Source: Arthrobacter sp. ISL-72 | GTDB taxonomy: Bacteria > Actinomycetota > Actinomycetes > Actinomycetales > Micrococcaceae | Assembly: GCF_018613755.1 (NCBI RefSeq) | Contig: NZ_JAGGPP010000016.1 | Location: forward strand, 57,083 to 121,082 | Direction of reading: 5' to 3' | Length of the DNA: 64,000 nucleotides | Shown: piece by piece, positions 16,720 to 25,031 of the stretch | How positions within the stretch are numbered: position 1 is the first letter of the stretch | How the letters are laid out: the number at the start of each line of letters is the position of its first letter | Notes under the pieces: model-generated | Seen by the model: only the letters and a program-made list of their open reading frames with translations | Told to the model about the DNA's origin: nothing | Database searches by the model: none | Made by a program: the position numbers and the translations under genes

Positions 16720-17070
16720 TCAGGCCCTGCCTTTGAGGATCAGGTTCCAGTACACCTGCGGGAAGATGTCGCGGTCCACCACCCAGGACGCGCGGCTCTC
16801 CTTCCAAGTGGGGACTTTCGGGATGGTGGGCATCGGCTGGTACTGGTCGTCGAACTCGGCGAAGACCACGGTTGAGCGGGAGACGGTGAACGGGCACTCC
16901 GCGTAGCCATTGTATTTCTCCGGGGGAAGGTTCCCTTTCCGGGCTGCCATCAGGTTTTTGGCCAGCACCTTGGTCTGCTTGCGCAATGCCCCGCCGCACT
17001 TGGAGTTGGTGGTGGCGGCGGCGTCGCCCAGGGACCAGACATTCGTTCCATTCCACGGCGGTTCCCTTTT
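16720..17070 (-). pseudogene. C-terminal remnant of a sulfide:quinone oxidoreductase-like flavoprotein
   Basis: The minus-strand frame from 17055 reads WNGTNVWSLGDAAATTNSKC, then GGALRKQTKVLAKNL, and ends PQVYWNLILKGRA. This is the last FAD-binding segment (G-D-A-A) and C-terminal tail of SQR/NDH-2-like enzymes; YNGYAECPFTV and VFAEFD are typical of the SQR end. An in-frame TGA at 17073-17071 and loss of similarity upstream show that about three quarters of the gene is missing. It directly abuts the 32-bp tandem repeat after ackA, which points to a deletion or recombination endpoint. An ATG inside (16986) could still give an 88-residue product. Confidence 0.75.
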
Positions 17071-17217
17071 TCAACGGCATGACTGCTCCTTCGGTTGGAT
17101 CCCGGGTGGAAACGGAGTGCCACGTAATAGTAAGCAGGATTAGTTTCCCCGGTCACGGGTTCGGGGTCCCGGCTTGGTGCCGACTCGCGCGGTCAGCTCA
17201 GCGGGTACGCTCAGACC

Positions 17218-17775
17218 ATGCCGGACATCAGACTGCCGATCCGCACCGCGCGCCTGGTCCTGCGCCGCTTCGAGGCCGCCGACCTGGAAGCCTTCCACGC
17301 GTACCACTCGCAGCCCCGGACGGCACGGTTCCTGCCCGGTGAGGCCAAGAGCTACACGCAGTGCATGGAGCGGGTGGGCAAGTACGCCAACTTCGTGTTC
17401 CAGAAGGAGGGCGACTGGGTGGCGCTCGCCGTCGAGGTGGCGGATGCGCCCGGCCTGATCGGCGAAGTGGTGCTCAAGTGGCTCCCGGGCTACGGCCAGG
17501 CGGAGGTGGGCTGGAGCCTGGCTCCGGGTGCACGGGGGCACGGATACGCCACCGAGGCAGCCGAGGCCATGCTGCGGCTCGGGTTCGAAGCCTTGGCCTT
17601 CCACCGGATCGATGCCAAGCTGGACGAGCTGAACACAGCCTCGGCTGCCATCTGCGAGCGGCTGGGCATGCGGCTCGAGGCCAGGCACGTGGACAAATGG
17701 CGGTACAAGGGGGAGTGGGCAACCGAGCTTGTCTTCGCCATGCTCCGCGACGAATGGACGGACCGGGGGCGGTGA
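17218..17775 (+). CDS. GNAT family N-acetyltransferase (RimJ/RimL-like)
   Basis: A 185-residue acetyltransferase beginning MPDIRLPIRTARLVLRRFEA, a typical RimJ/RimL start. The acetyl-CoA pyrophosphate loop is visible as GARGHGYATEAAEAML (about residues 104-119), and the C-terminal LNTASAAICERLGMR completes the fold. The acceptor could be a protein N-terminus or a small amine or antibiotic; sequence does not decide. It ends 9 nt from the convergent M50 gene and has no obvious operon partner. Confidence 0.88.
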   Translation: MPDIRLPIRTARLVLRRFEAADLEAFHAYHSQPRTARFLPGEAKSYTQCMERVGKYANFVFQKEGDWVALAVEVADAPGLIGEVVLKWLPGYGQAEVGWSLAPGARGHGYATEAAEAMLRLGFEALAFHRIDAKLDELNTASAAICERLGMRLEARHVDKWRYKGEWATELVFAMLRDEWTDRGR

Positions 17776-17784
17776 CTGGGCGCC

Positions 17785-20208
17785 CTAGCCGCCGGTCGGG
17801 GCGGGAAGCGGCGTGGTCTCCGCCTTGGGCGGCGCTTCAGTGGGAACGTACGACGGCGACGGGTCGCCGGGCGCAGGCTCATCGGCCGGGGCAGTTGCAG
17901 CCCCAGTGCCCGCTGTCAACGTTTCTACCGGGGCAGGTACTCCCGCCCCCGGCGTCGCGGGATCAGGTACGCCGCTGCTGCCCGCTGGTGCGGGCGTCCC
18001 GGCCGGGCTGGGCGTTCCCGAAGGCGTGGGCGTTCCGGTGGAGGTGGTGGTTTGCGTGGCGCTGGGGTCGGCCTTGATGATGGCCGTGATCTGATCCTTG
18101 TACGCGGACAGTTTGGCCTGGATTTCCGAGAGCGGCACGTTCCGGATGTTGCGCCCGTACTCGGCAATTTCAGCCCAGAGAGCTGCCAGCCGGGCCATGC
18201 TGTCCCCGCCCAGCGGGCCGTCCAAGGTAAGCACCAGTTGGCTGGCCAGCGCGTAGGTAAGGCAGTCCAGGCAGTTGTAGTTGGCGGCGGCGGAGAGGTT
18301 TTCCGGGACAATGACGTCCGCCTGCCCCACGATGAGGATCACCTGGAAACCCACCGCCACCGCAGCACATCCGGTGCAGCTGGCGAACGCATAGGCCTCG
18401 TTGGTGGTGTCCACGGATTCGCCGTCCTCGGCCCATACCAGTGCGAACGCCACGCTGTACGTGACCGAGCCGTCCGTGGTGTTCACCGCAAGGGCCTGGT
18501 TGCCGTCTGCCTCAGGGGCCGAGGGACGGTCGAACGGGAACACCCACGACGGCGCGGCGGAGCCGGCGGCAGCCGTGGCGCCGGAAGCGGAAGTATCCGA
18601 CGAACCCGAGGAGCCTTCCACGGGCACCAGCACCATGCTCAGCTGCGGGTTTTCCCGCGTCGGCTTGGGCGCGCCTTCCGGCCACAGTGCAACAGTGCGT
18701 CCACTTCCGCCTTCCCGCAGGACCCGGTCCCCTTGCGGGAGAACCGACGTCATGACGTCCGCCAGCGTCCCGCGTTCGTACGGCTGGACCGGCCGGTAGG
18801 TCCCGCCGTCGGGCCACCACGCCCAAGCTAAACCGGCCAGCATCGCCCCGACGGCAGCCATGGCGGCAGTCCGCTGAACGGCTTTGCCGCTGGTTCTCTG
18901 CCAGAGTCCCACGACCAGCTGGCGCAGCAGCCGCAGCAGGATATAGAGCATTCCGATCATCGGAAGAGCCACAGCCGCGATAGCCAGGACACGCACGGCG
19001 GCACCGGCCAGGTCCCCGGTGGAGAGGGTCGCGGCGAGCATCTCCTGCTGCTTAGCGGCGCTGGCCCACGCGGTGGCCAGCAGCCGCGGCAGGGAAACCA
19101 CCATCGTGATCAGCGTGAACAGTAGGAGCGGCACCGTGACCAGGACCCAGCTGGCCACCACGGCGCAGGCCCACGGCTTCAAAACCTTGTTCTCGGCGCG
19201 GCCCCATCGCCACGGCAGCAGGCCCAGGAGAGTGGGTTTGATGTGCTGGAAAAGGTCGGGGACACCGGTGGCGTCCGCCAGGATGTGGTACCCGTCGTAC
19301 TTCACCAGGGGGAGCAGTTGGCGCACCATCTGCAGGACCTGCGTCACCACCACCAGCAGCAGCGCGTCAAAGCCGGTGGCCCACCACAGCCCCATAATGG
19401 CTACCGCGACGATGGCATTGAAGTACAGGCCCCCGAGGTCGGTACGGAGCCGGCCGCCGCGGCCCAACCGGTAGGAGTCGGTGACGTCCGTGAAGAACGC
19501 AGGCCAGACGAGGTACAGTCCGGCGCCCATCGCCCCCGGCGTTGCGCCGCCCTTGCGCGCGGCGGCGGCATGGCCGAACTCGTGGAAGCCCGCGGAGAGA
19601 ATCGTGACGGCAAAGATCAGCAGGACCAGCGCGGGGTTCGCAAACGCCTCGTGGGTGGCCGAGCCCAGGCCCTTCACCATCAGCAGCCACCAGCAGGCCG
19701 CCAGGAACGCCGCGGTCACGGCCACCACTATCAGGGGATTGAACAGGGCGGCAAAAGGGGCAGTGATCCTGCGGGTGCGTTCCGGATCGGTCACCGTGTA
19801 GCGGAAGCGCATGCCCAGCAGCGGGTCGGCCTTCCTGACCTCCGGCTGGGAGCCGTCGGCCAGGCGCAGCAGCCCCATCGGCAGCAGTTGGGAGTAGATC
19901 AGCGTGCGGACGTTCTCCGCGGTGACGAGCCTGCCCGAGCCGGCGCCGGCGTGCTGGGCGATCTCCTCCACATTCCGTGTCCCGTCCGCAGCCTCCAGGA
20001 CAAGGAAGAGCAGGCGCGTCAGCTGAAGGGTCTGGCCATCCGCGCGGCGCACCAGCGAGGGCGCCTCCCGGTAGCCGGATCCTTCGGACTGGCCGATGAG
20101 CTGCACGCCCTCGGCGCGGACAGGAACCTGGAGCGGGTGCTCGGCAACGACGGCAGAGGACGACGGCGGGACCGCCTTCAGGGGCGGCCCGCCGTTCGCG
20201 TGGGTCAT
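17785..20208 (-). CDS. Membrane M50-type zinc metalloprotease with PqqD-like N-terminal domain
   Basis: An 807-residue polytopic protein. Residues about 25-118 look like a PqqD/RRE-type winged fold (VRRADGQTLQLTRLLFLVLE, then EEIAQHAG). Hydrophobic segments follow, with the zinc motif HEFGH at 209-213 and the second M50 motif LLPLVKYDGYHIL (Asp 305) in the place expected for the third zinc ligand. More membrane segments run to about residue 480. A soluble C-terminal region contains two CxxC pairs (SCTGC and NCLDC), and the tail is Pro/Thr/Ala-rich. Family relatives are called putative peptide zinc metalloproteases. It starts 6 nt after the repeat protein gene, so the two are one operon and the neighbour is a possible substrate. 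Confidence 0.82.
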   Translation of the reverse strand: MTHANGGPPLKAVPPSSSAVVAEHPLQVPVRAEGVQLIGQSEGSGYREAPSLVRRADGQTLQLTRLLFLVLEAADGTRNVEEIAQHAGAGSGRLVTAENVRTLIYSQLLPMGLLRLADGSQPEVRKADPLLGMRFRYTVTDPERTRRITAPFAALFNPLIVVAVTAAFLAACWWLLMVKGLGSATHEAFANPALVLLIFAVTILSAGFHEFGHAAAARKGGATPGAMGAGLYLVWPAFFTDVTDSYRLGRGGRLRTDLGGLYFNAIVAVAIMGLWWATGFDALLLVVVTQVLQMVRQLLPLVKYDGYHILADATGVPDLFQHIKPTLLGLLPWRWGRAENKVLKPWACAVVASWVLVTVPLLLFTLITMVVSLPRLLATAWASAAKQQEMLAATLSTGDLAGAAVRVLAIAAVALPMIGMLYILLRLLRQLVVGLWQRTSGKAVQRTAAMAAVGAMLAGLAWAWWPDGGTYRPVQPYERGTLADVMTSVLPQGDRVLREGGSGRTVALWPEGAPKPTRENPQLSMVLVPVEGSSGSSDTSASGATAAAGSAAPSWVFPFDRPSAPEADGNQALAVNTTDGSVTYSVAFALVWAEDGESVDTTNEAYAFASCTGCAAVAVGFQVILIVGQADVIVPENLSAAANYNCLDCLTYALASQLVLTLDGPLGGDSMARLAALWAEIAEYGRNIRNVPLSEIQAKLSAYKDQITAIIKADPSATQTTTSTGTPTPSGTPSPAGTPAPAGSSGVPDPATPGAGVPAPVETLTAGTGAATAPADEPAPGDPSPSYVPTEAPPKAETTPLPAPTGG

Positions 20209-20214
20209 CTGTGC

Positions 20215-20889
20215 TTACTGTTCGAGGTTGGGCTGCTGGTCGGCAGAGGCGTTGGCTTCGCCCTCGATGTGCTGTGAAATGATCGCGTCCTGGTCGGCAA
20301 CCGCATAGGCCTGGCTGTCGATGGAGCCGATGTTCGCGGCCACGGCGGCGTCGATCGGGGCGGCAACGTTGGCGTTGGCAGCCACCGCACCGTTGATCGG
20401 AGCGGCGATGTCGGCGTCGGCGGCGAGGTCGACGTTGACGTTGAGCAGGTCCCCGTCGAGGGCCGCTGCGGGATCGACCGGCAGCGCACCGACGTCGGGC
20501 AGGCTTTCCTCGGGAACGGTGCTGTCGGCTGGCGCAGTGCCGTCGGTGGTTCCGGCGTCAACGGTGTCGTTGCCCTGGTCGATCGTGCTGTCCTGGGTGG
20601 ATTCGGCGTTCGCGTCGGCCACGATGCCCTGGTCGATGCTGACGCCCTGGTCCGCCAATGCCTGCGCGTCCGAGCCGAAGGAGAGGATGTTGGCGGAGCC
20701 GGCTGCGTCGATCGGTGCGGCAACGTTGGCGTTGGCTGCCACTGCCAGGTCGATGGGTGCAGCCGCGTCAATGCCCAGGTCCAGATCCGCGTTCAGATCC
20801 AGAACGGACGCAACTTCCTTGTCCGGCAAAGCAGTCGCCTGTTCAGACATCAATTCGTCGTCAGTCAGTGGACGCATTTCCTGTTCCAT
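20215..20889 (-). CDS. Acidic internally repeated protein, candidate partner or substrate of the M50 protease
   Basis: A 224-residue protein with GGAGG before ATG at 20889. It has no Cys, no signal peptide and no membrane segment. Residues 1-30 (MEQEMRPLTDDELMSEQATA...) look like a charged leader. Two long imperfect repeats follow, about 30-99 and 148-218; the segments starting AAPIDLAVAANANVAAPIDA (43) and AAPINGAVAANANVAAPIDA (162) match at 22 of 26 positions over their length. Ala, Asp, Asn and Ile dominate. The middle is Thr/Pro/Asp-rich. I recognise no domain. Tight coupling to a PqqD-like-M50 fusion suggests an exported or processed peptide product, but that is inference. Confidence 0.75.
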   Translation of the reverse strand: MEQEMRPLTDDELMSEQATALPDKEVASVLDLNADLDLGIDAAAPIDLAVAANANVAAPIDAAGSANILSFGSDAQALADQGVSIDQGIVADANAESTQDSTIDQGNDTVDAGTTDGTAPADSTVPEESLPDVGALPVDPAAALDGDLLNVNVDLAADADIAAPINGAVAANANVAAPIDAAVAANIGSIDSQAYAVADQDAIISQHIEGEANASADQQPNLEQ

Positions 20890-21000
20890 GCTCGGGAGAC
20901 CTCCAGTCAGGCACCGGGGCGGCCTGCCCCCAGTGGACAGCCCGGCGCCTGACAATACTAAGCATGATTATCTTTTTTGGGTAGCGTTGACGCCCAACCC

Positions 21001-23235
21001 CTACTTAACCCCCGCCCCGGGGAGCAGCTCGGTGGCATCCACGGAGTCGGCCACGAAGGCGTAGTCCCAGGCACGCTCGCGCCACTGCACGTACCGGCCG
21101 GACGCTCCGCCGTGGCCGCCGTCCATCTCGATCTTCATCACGATCGGCTCCGCGCTGGTGGACGAAGACCGGAGGACCTGGACCCATTTGGCAGGCTCCA
21201 CGTAGAGCACGCGCGTGTCGTTGAACGAGGTCACGGCCGCGATCTTCGGATACGCCAGCGCGCCGACGTTCTCGTACGGCGTGTAGGACTTCATGTAGGC
21301 ATACACCTCGGGGTCCGTGATCGGGTTGCCCCACTCCTCCCATTCGAGGGCGGACAGCGGCAGTTCCGGATCCAGGATGGTGGTGAGCGCGTCCACGAAC
21401 GGCACGGCCGCCACGATCGCGGCGTACTTTTCCGGGGCCAGGTTGGCCACCGCGCCCATCAGGAGTCCCCCGGCGGAGCCGCCCATGGCCGCAATCCGCG
21501 ACGGATCAACCCAGCCCGAACCTGCCAGCCAGTCGGTGGCGGCGACGAAGTCCGTGAAGGTGTTCTTCTTGCGGAGCTTCTTGCCGTCCTCGTACCAGTG
21601 CCGGCCCAGCTCGCCGCCGCCGCGGATGTGCGCGATCACGAACACAATTCCGCGGTCCAGCAGCGACAGCCGCGGAATGCCGAAGCCCGGGTCCATGCTC
21701 AGCTCGTAGGAGCCGTACCCGTACACCAGGCCGGCCGCCGTCGAATCCTGCTTCACGGAGGCGTGCCGCAGCACGGACAGCGGGATCCTGGTGCCGTCCG
21801 CCGCTGTCGCCCATTCACGGGTGGCGACGTAGTCGGCGGGGGAGTAGCCGCCCAGCACCGGGCTTTCCTTGCGGAGCAGCAGCTCGCCGGCCGGCTGCGA
21901 CGCGGTGGGCAGCACAAAGTCGTACACGCGCGACGGCGTGAAGTAGGACGTGTAGCCCATCCGGATCACCGGGGCCTCATAGTCGGACCCGGCCACGCCG
22001 GCCGTGTACAGCTCCTCCTCGAACGCCGGCTCCACGGGGTCGCCCTGCGCGGGCGTGCCCAGGCCGTCCAGCGCAATCACCTGGACGCGCTCGATGGTGT
22101 CCTTGCGGATTGACACCACCACGTGCGTGGAAGTCACTCCCGCGCCGTTGACGCGCACCTGGTCGGAATGCCCGACGACGGTGCTCCACTCCTGCTCCGC
22201 CAGCGGCTTGGTAAGCTCGGCCGGGTCCACCAGCGACACCATGGAGTTGATGGCGTTCCGGTTATGCGTCACGAGGAGCTTCTCGGTCTTCCGTCCGTCC
22301 GGACCCTCCAGCAGGAAGGGCTCGGCCTCGTAGAGGACGTGCTCGTCGCGGGAGATCACGGTGAACAGCCCGGCGTCGTAATCGTCAAAGCGGAGCAGCC
22401 GCGTCTCGCTGTACTCCGAGCAGCCGATGCTCAGCACCAGGTGGCGCCGGTCAGAGGAAAGGTCGAAGCCCAGCCACATGGCGACGTCGTCCTCCTGGTA
22501 AATCACCTCATCGTCGGTGACGGGCGTCCCCAGCACGTGGGCCTTCACCTGGTAGGGACGCCACGCGTCGTCCACCACGGTGTAGAACAGGCGTGTGCCG
22601 TCGGGGGAGAAGGAGACGCCGTAAAAGATGTTCTCGATGACATCCGGCAGCAGCTCACCGGTGCGCAGGTCCTTGAAGCGCAGCGTGAAGCGCTCGTCCC
22701 CGGCGTTGTCCACCGCGTAGGCGTACAGATTGCCGTCCACCGTCACGGCGGTGCCGCCCACCGCGATGAACGGCTGGCCCTCCGCTTCCACGTTGCAGTC
22801 CAGCAGGACTTCCTCACCGGACAGTTCGACGCCGGCCTCCACCGCCGGGGGCGTCCAGTCCGCCACTGCATCCCCGGTGTCCCGGGCCTTGACGCGGCAC
22901 TGGATGCCGTATTCCTTGCCCTCCACCGAGCGGGTGTAGTACCACCAGCCGTCCTTGCGGTTCGGAACAGACAAGTCTGTCTCCTGCGTCCGCCCCTTGA
23001 TCTCCTGGAAGATGGCTTCCCGCAGCGGTTCCTGGTGTGCGGTGACCGCCTCCTGGTAGGCATTCTCGGCCTTGAGGTGCTCCACCACGTCCGCGGAGTC
23101 CTTGGCGCGCAGCCATTCGTAGTTGTCCACGAACGTGTCGCCGTGGTGGCTCCGCTCAAAAGGGACCTTCCGGGCTACGGGGGCGGCGGCCGCAGGGGTC
23201 TTGTCGGCTGGGTGCTGCACTGGAGTCTGGGTCAT
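21001..23235 (-). CDS. ptrB: S9 family serine peptidase, oligopeptidase B type
   Basis: A 744-residue prolyl-oligopeptidase-fold enzyme that cuts after basic residues in short peptides, in the cytoplasm. The N-terminal part is a seven-bladed propeller; HHGDTFVDNYEWLR is a family start motif. The catalytic domain has GYGSYELSMDPGF, the nucleophile in MGGSAGGLLMG, the acid in FNDTRVLY and the His in DGGHGGASGR. I place the start at ATG 23235 (MTQTPVQHPADK) because the upstream frame reads through the structured element at 23452-23549. No clear RBS precedes it. Confidence 0.9.
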   Translation of the reverse strand: MTQTPVQHPADKTPAAAAPVARKVPFERSHHGDTFVDNYEWLRAKDSADVVEHLKAENAYQEAVTAHQEPLREAIFQEIKGRTQETDLSVPNRKDGWWYYTRSVEGKEYGIQCRVKARDTGDAVADWTPPAVEAGVELSGEEVLLDCNVEAEGQPFIAVGGTAVTVDGNLYAYAVDNAGDERFTLRFKDLRTGELLPDVIENIFYGVSFSPDGTRLFYTVVDDAWRPYQVKAHVLGTPVTDDEVIYQEDDVAMWLGFDLSSDRRHLVLSIGCSEYSETRLLRFDDYDAGLFTVISRDEHVLYEAEPFLLEGPDGRKTEKLLVTHNRNAINSMVSLVDPAELTKPLAEQEWSTVVGHSDQVRVNGAGVTSTHVVVSIRKDTIERVQVIALDGLGTPAQGDPVEPAFEEELYTAGVAGSDYEAPVIRMGYTSYFTPSRVYDFVLPTASQPAGELLLRKESPVLGGYSPADYVATREWATAADGTRIPLSVLRHASVKQDSTAAGLVYGYGSYELSMDPGFGIPRLSLLDRGIVFVIAHIRGGGELGRHWYEDGKKLRKKNTFTDFVAATDWLAGSGWVDPSRIAAMGGSAGGLLMGAVANLAPEKYAAIVAAVPFVDALTTILDPELPLSALEWEEWGNPITDPEVYAYMKSYTPYENVGALAYPKIAAVTSFNDTRVLYVEPAKWVQVLRSSSTSAEPIVMKIEMDGGHGGASGRYVQWRERAWDYAFVADSVDATELLPGAGVK

Positions 23236-23451
23236 TGACCCAATATATAAAGCTATTCCGCCGCGGGCACCCGCGTTCGCTACCGGGGGATAGAGTGCTG
23301 CGGTCCTGCCCTGCGTAGCCCCTGCCTCCGGCGCCGTCGGCCGCCACCCAAAGACAGGTAGCCACCACTCACGCCGGGGATGCGGGTGCTGAATATTCTT
23401 GAGGCATCGGTTGGCGGTCGAACCTCTGGGGGAACACCCGGCCGAGATCCT

Positions 23452-23549
23452 GGCCCGGACAGTGTTCCGGGCCGGACTGAGCTGGGCCGGCGGTGATAAG
23501 CCTTCTGAGACCGAGGCTTCCCCAGGCACCGCCGGCCCTTTAGCTCAGT
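23452..23549. other. Two adjacent hairpins, possible structured RNA or terminator complex
   Basis: Hairpin A pairs GGCCCGGA (23452-23459) with TCCGGGCC (23466-23473). Hairpin B has a compound stem: ACTGAGCT plus GGGCCGGCGGTG (23476-23495) pairs with CACCGCCGGCCC and AGCTCAGT (23527-23549), with a 3-nt bulge. Inside it AAGCCT (23498) pairs with AGGCTT (23514). It lies between ptrB and the divergent arsR gene. The strand of action is unknown. The rest of 23236-23619 holds no credible gene. Confidence 0.6.
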
Positions 23550-23610
23550 CCCGTCCTCCCAGCGGTGGTTCCCAACCCTACAGTTTGCTGCGAAGTAGCC
23601 GCTATGAAAG

Positions 23611-23632
23611 TATCTGCGTATGAATGCAGATA
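23611..23632. promoter_or_regulatory. ArsR/SmtB-type operator overlapping the arsR start codon
   Basis: TATCTGC (23611-23617) and GCAGATA (23626-23632) form an inverted repeat with an 8-nt centre that contains the ATG at 23620. The position fits autorepression, and the very short leader suggests leaderless or near-leaderless transcription. Confidence 0.65.
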
Positions 23633-23997
23633 GTAGTGCTTGCACTCTCGGCCCCGACAGCCAGTATGTCGAGCTTGCGGTTGAAGTCTTTGCGATGCTG
23701 GCGGACGCTACCCGGGTGCGGCTGATCCTGGCCCTTCGCCGCGGCGAACTTCCCGTCAACGCCCTTGCCGAGAAGACCGGGAAGTCGGCCGCCGCGGTGT
23801 CCCAGCATCTGGCCAAGATGCGGCTTGCCAGAATGGTCGCCACCCGCCAGGAGGGCACCAGGGTCTATTACCGGCTTCAGGACGGCCATGCCTGGCAGCT
23901 CGTTGCGGACGCCATTCACCAGGCTGAGCATGCCCTCGGCACTGCGCCCCACCACGGCCTTGCGCCTCACCCGATCCCCGGAGAGGCGCTGTCATGA
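23620..23997 (+). CDS. ArsR/SmtB family metal-sensing repressor
   Basis: A 125-residue winged-helix repressor. FAMLADATRVRLILALRRGE and LAEKTGKSAAAVSQHLAKMR give the ArsR-type DNA-binding region, followed by RLARMVATRQEGTRVYYRL. The C-terminal tail is rich in His (HQAEHALGTAPHHGLAPH), and Asp/His pairs in the last helix could form an alpha-5 metal site. It overlaps the CDF exporter start by 4 nt (ATGA), so it most likely derepresses the exporter on excess zinc, cobalt or nickel. An operator palindrome covers its own start. Confidence 0.9.
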   Translation: MNADSSACTLGPDSQYVELAVEVFAMLADATRVRLILALRRGELPVNALAEKTGKSAAAVSQHLAKMRLARMVATRQEGTRVYYRLQDGHAWQLVADAIHQAEHALGTAPHHGLAPHPIPGEALS

Positions 23998-25031
23998 GCC
24001 ATCCCGTTCCTCCGGCCGGGCACGACGTGCATTCCCACCCGCATCCGCATGACCACGACCATGATCACGACCACGGTGACCACGGGCACGACCACCACCA
24101 TGCCGCCGGATTCAAGGGGTGGCTTCACGAGCTGTTTGTACCGCACTCCCATGACTCAGCTGATTCAATCGACTCCGCGCTGGAAAGCAGTGCCCAGGGC
24201 ATCCGGGCCGTCAAGATTTCCCTGCTGGGGCTCGGTGCCACGTCCATCTTCCAGCTGCTCATTGTCCTAATCAGCGGCTCCGTGGCGCTGCTGGCGGACA
24301 CCGTCCACAACTTCTCGGATGCGCTGACGGCGGTGCCGCTCTGGATCGCCTTCCTGCTGGGACGCCGGCCGGCAACCCGCACCTATACGCACGGCTTCGG
24401 CCGGGCCGAGGACCTGGCGGGCCTCTTCATCGTCGCGATGATCGCACTCTCCGCAGTGGTTGCCGCCGTCGAATCCATCCGGCGCTTCTTCGAACCCCAG
24501 CCTGTCCAGAACCTGGGCTGGGTACTCGCCGCCGGGCTAGTGGGCTTTGCCGGAAATGAACTGGTTGCCGTGTACCGCATCAGGGTGGGCCGCAGGATCG
24601 GCTCAGCGGCGCTGGTGGCCGACGGAATCCATGCGCGTACTGACGGCTTCACGTCCCTGGCTGTCGTTGCCGGCGTTGTGGGCATCTGGCTTGGCTTCCC
24701 GTTGGCGGACCCCATCGTGGGGCTGCTCATTTCCGCGGCCATCGCGGTGCTCCTCTGGGGAACCGTCAGGGACATCGGCCGCCGCCTCATGGATGGCGTG
24801 GACCCTGCGCTCACCGACAAGCTCAACGCCCTGACAGAAGACGTGGCTCCCTCCGGAACCAGTGCGCGGCTCCGGTGGTCCGGCCATAAGCTCCATGTCG
24901 AAATCAGCGTGCCGGTTACCCCGGCAGGCAGCATGGGCGAGCTGGCCGAACTGAGCGGCCGGCTGGAACAGGCGGTGCGCCATGCCCTGCCCAACGTCGG
25001 AGCGGTGACAGTTATACCGCGGTTCGGCTAG
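23994..25031 (+). CDS. Cation diffusion facilitator (zinc/cobalt/cadmium exporter)
   Basis: A 345-residue CDF transporter. The N-terminus (about residues 8-38) is a dense His/Asp run expected to bind metal in the cytoplasm. Six membrane segments follow from about residue 72. The transport site is visible as LLADTVHNFSDALT in helix 2 and VADGIHARTDGF in helix 5 (HxxxD and DxxxHxxxD patterns). A C-terminal cytoplasmic domain of about 80 residues completes it. It uses proton antiport to expel divalent cations. Its 3' end overlaps the convergent permease gene by 20 nt. Confidence 0.92.
   Translation: MSHPVPPAGHDVHSHPHPHDHDHDHDHGDHGHDHHHAAGFKGWLHELFVPHSHDSADSIDSALESSAQGIRAVKISLLGLGATSIFQLLIVLISGSVALLADTVHNFSDALTAVPLWIAFLLGRRPATRTYTHGFGRAEDLAGLFIVAMIALSAVVAAVESIRRFFEPQPVQNLGWVLAAGLVGFAGNELVAVYRIRVGRRIGSAALVADGIHARTDGFTSLAVVAGVVGIWLGFPLADPIVGLLISAAIAVLLWGTVRDIGRRLMDGVDPALTDKLNALTEDVAPSGTSARLRWSGHKLHVEISVPVTPAGSMGELAELSGRLEQAVRHALPNVGAVTVIPRFG

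Noticed and set aside
16720..17070. An intact oxidoreductase gene
   Set aside because: Only the C-terminal part remains, with an in-frame stop upstream and no FAD-binding N-terminus.
23538..23590. TTTAGCTCAGT followed by GGTTCCCAACCC resembling tRNA D- and T-arms
   Set aside because: No acceptor or anticodon stem can be formed, and the AGCTCAGT piece is fully explained as one arm of the hairpin at 23476-23549.
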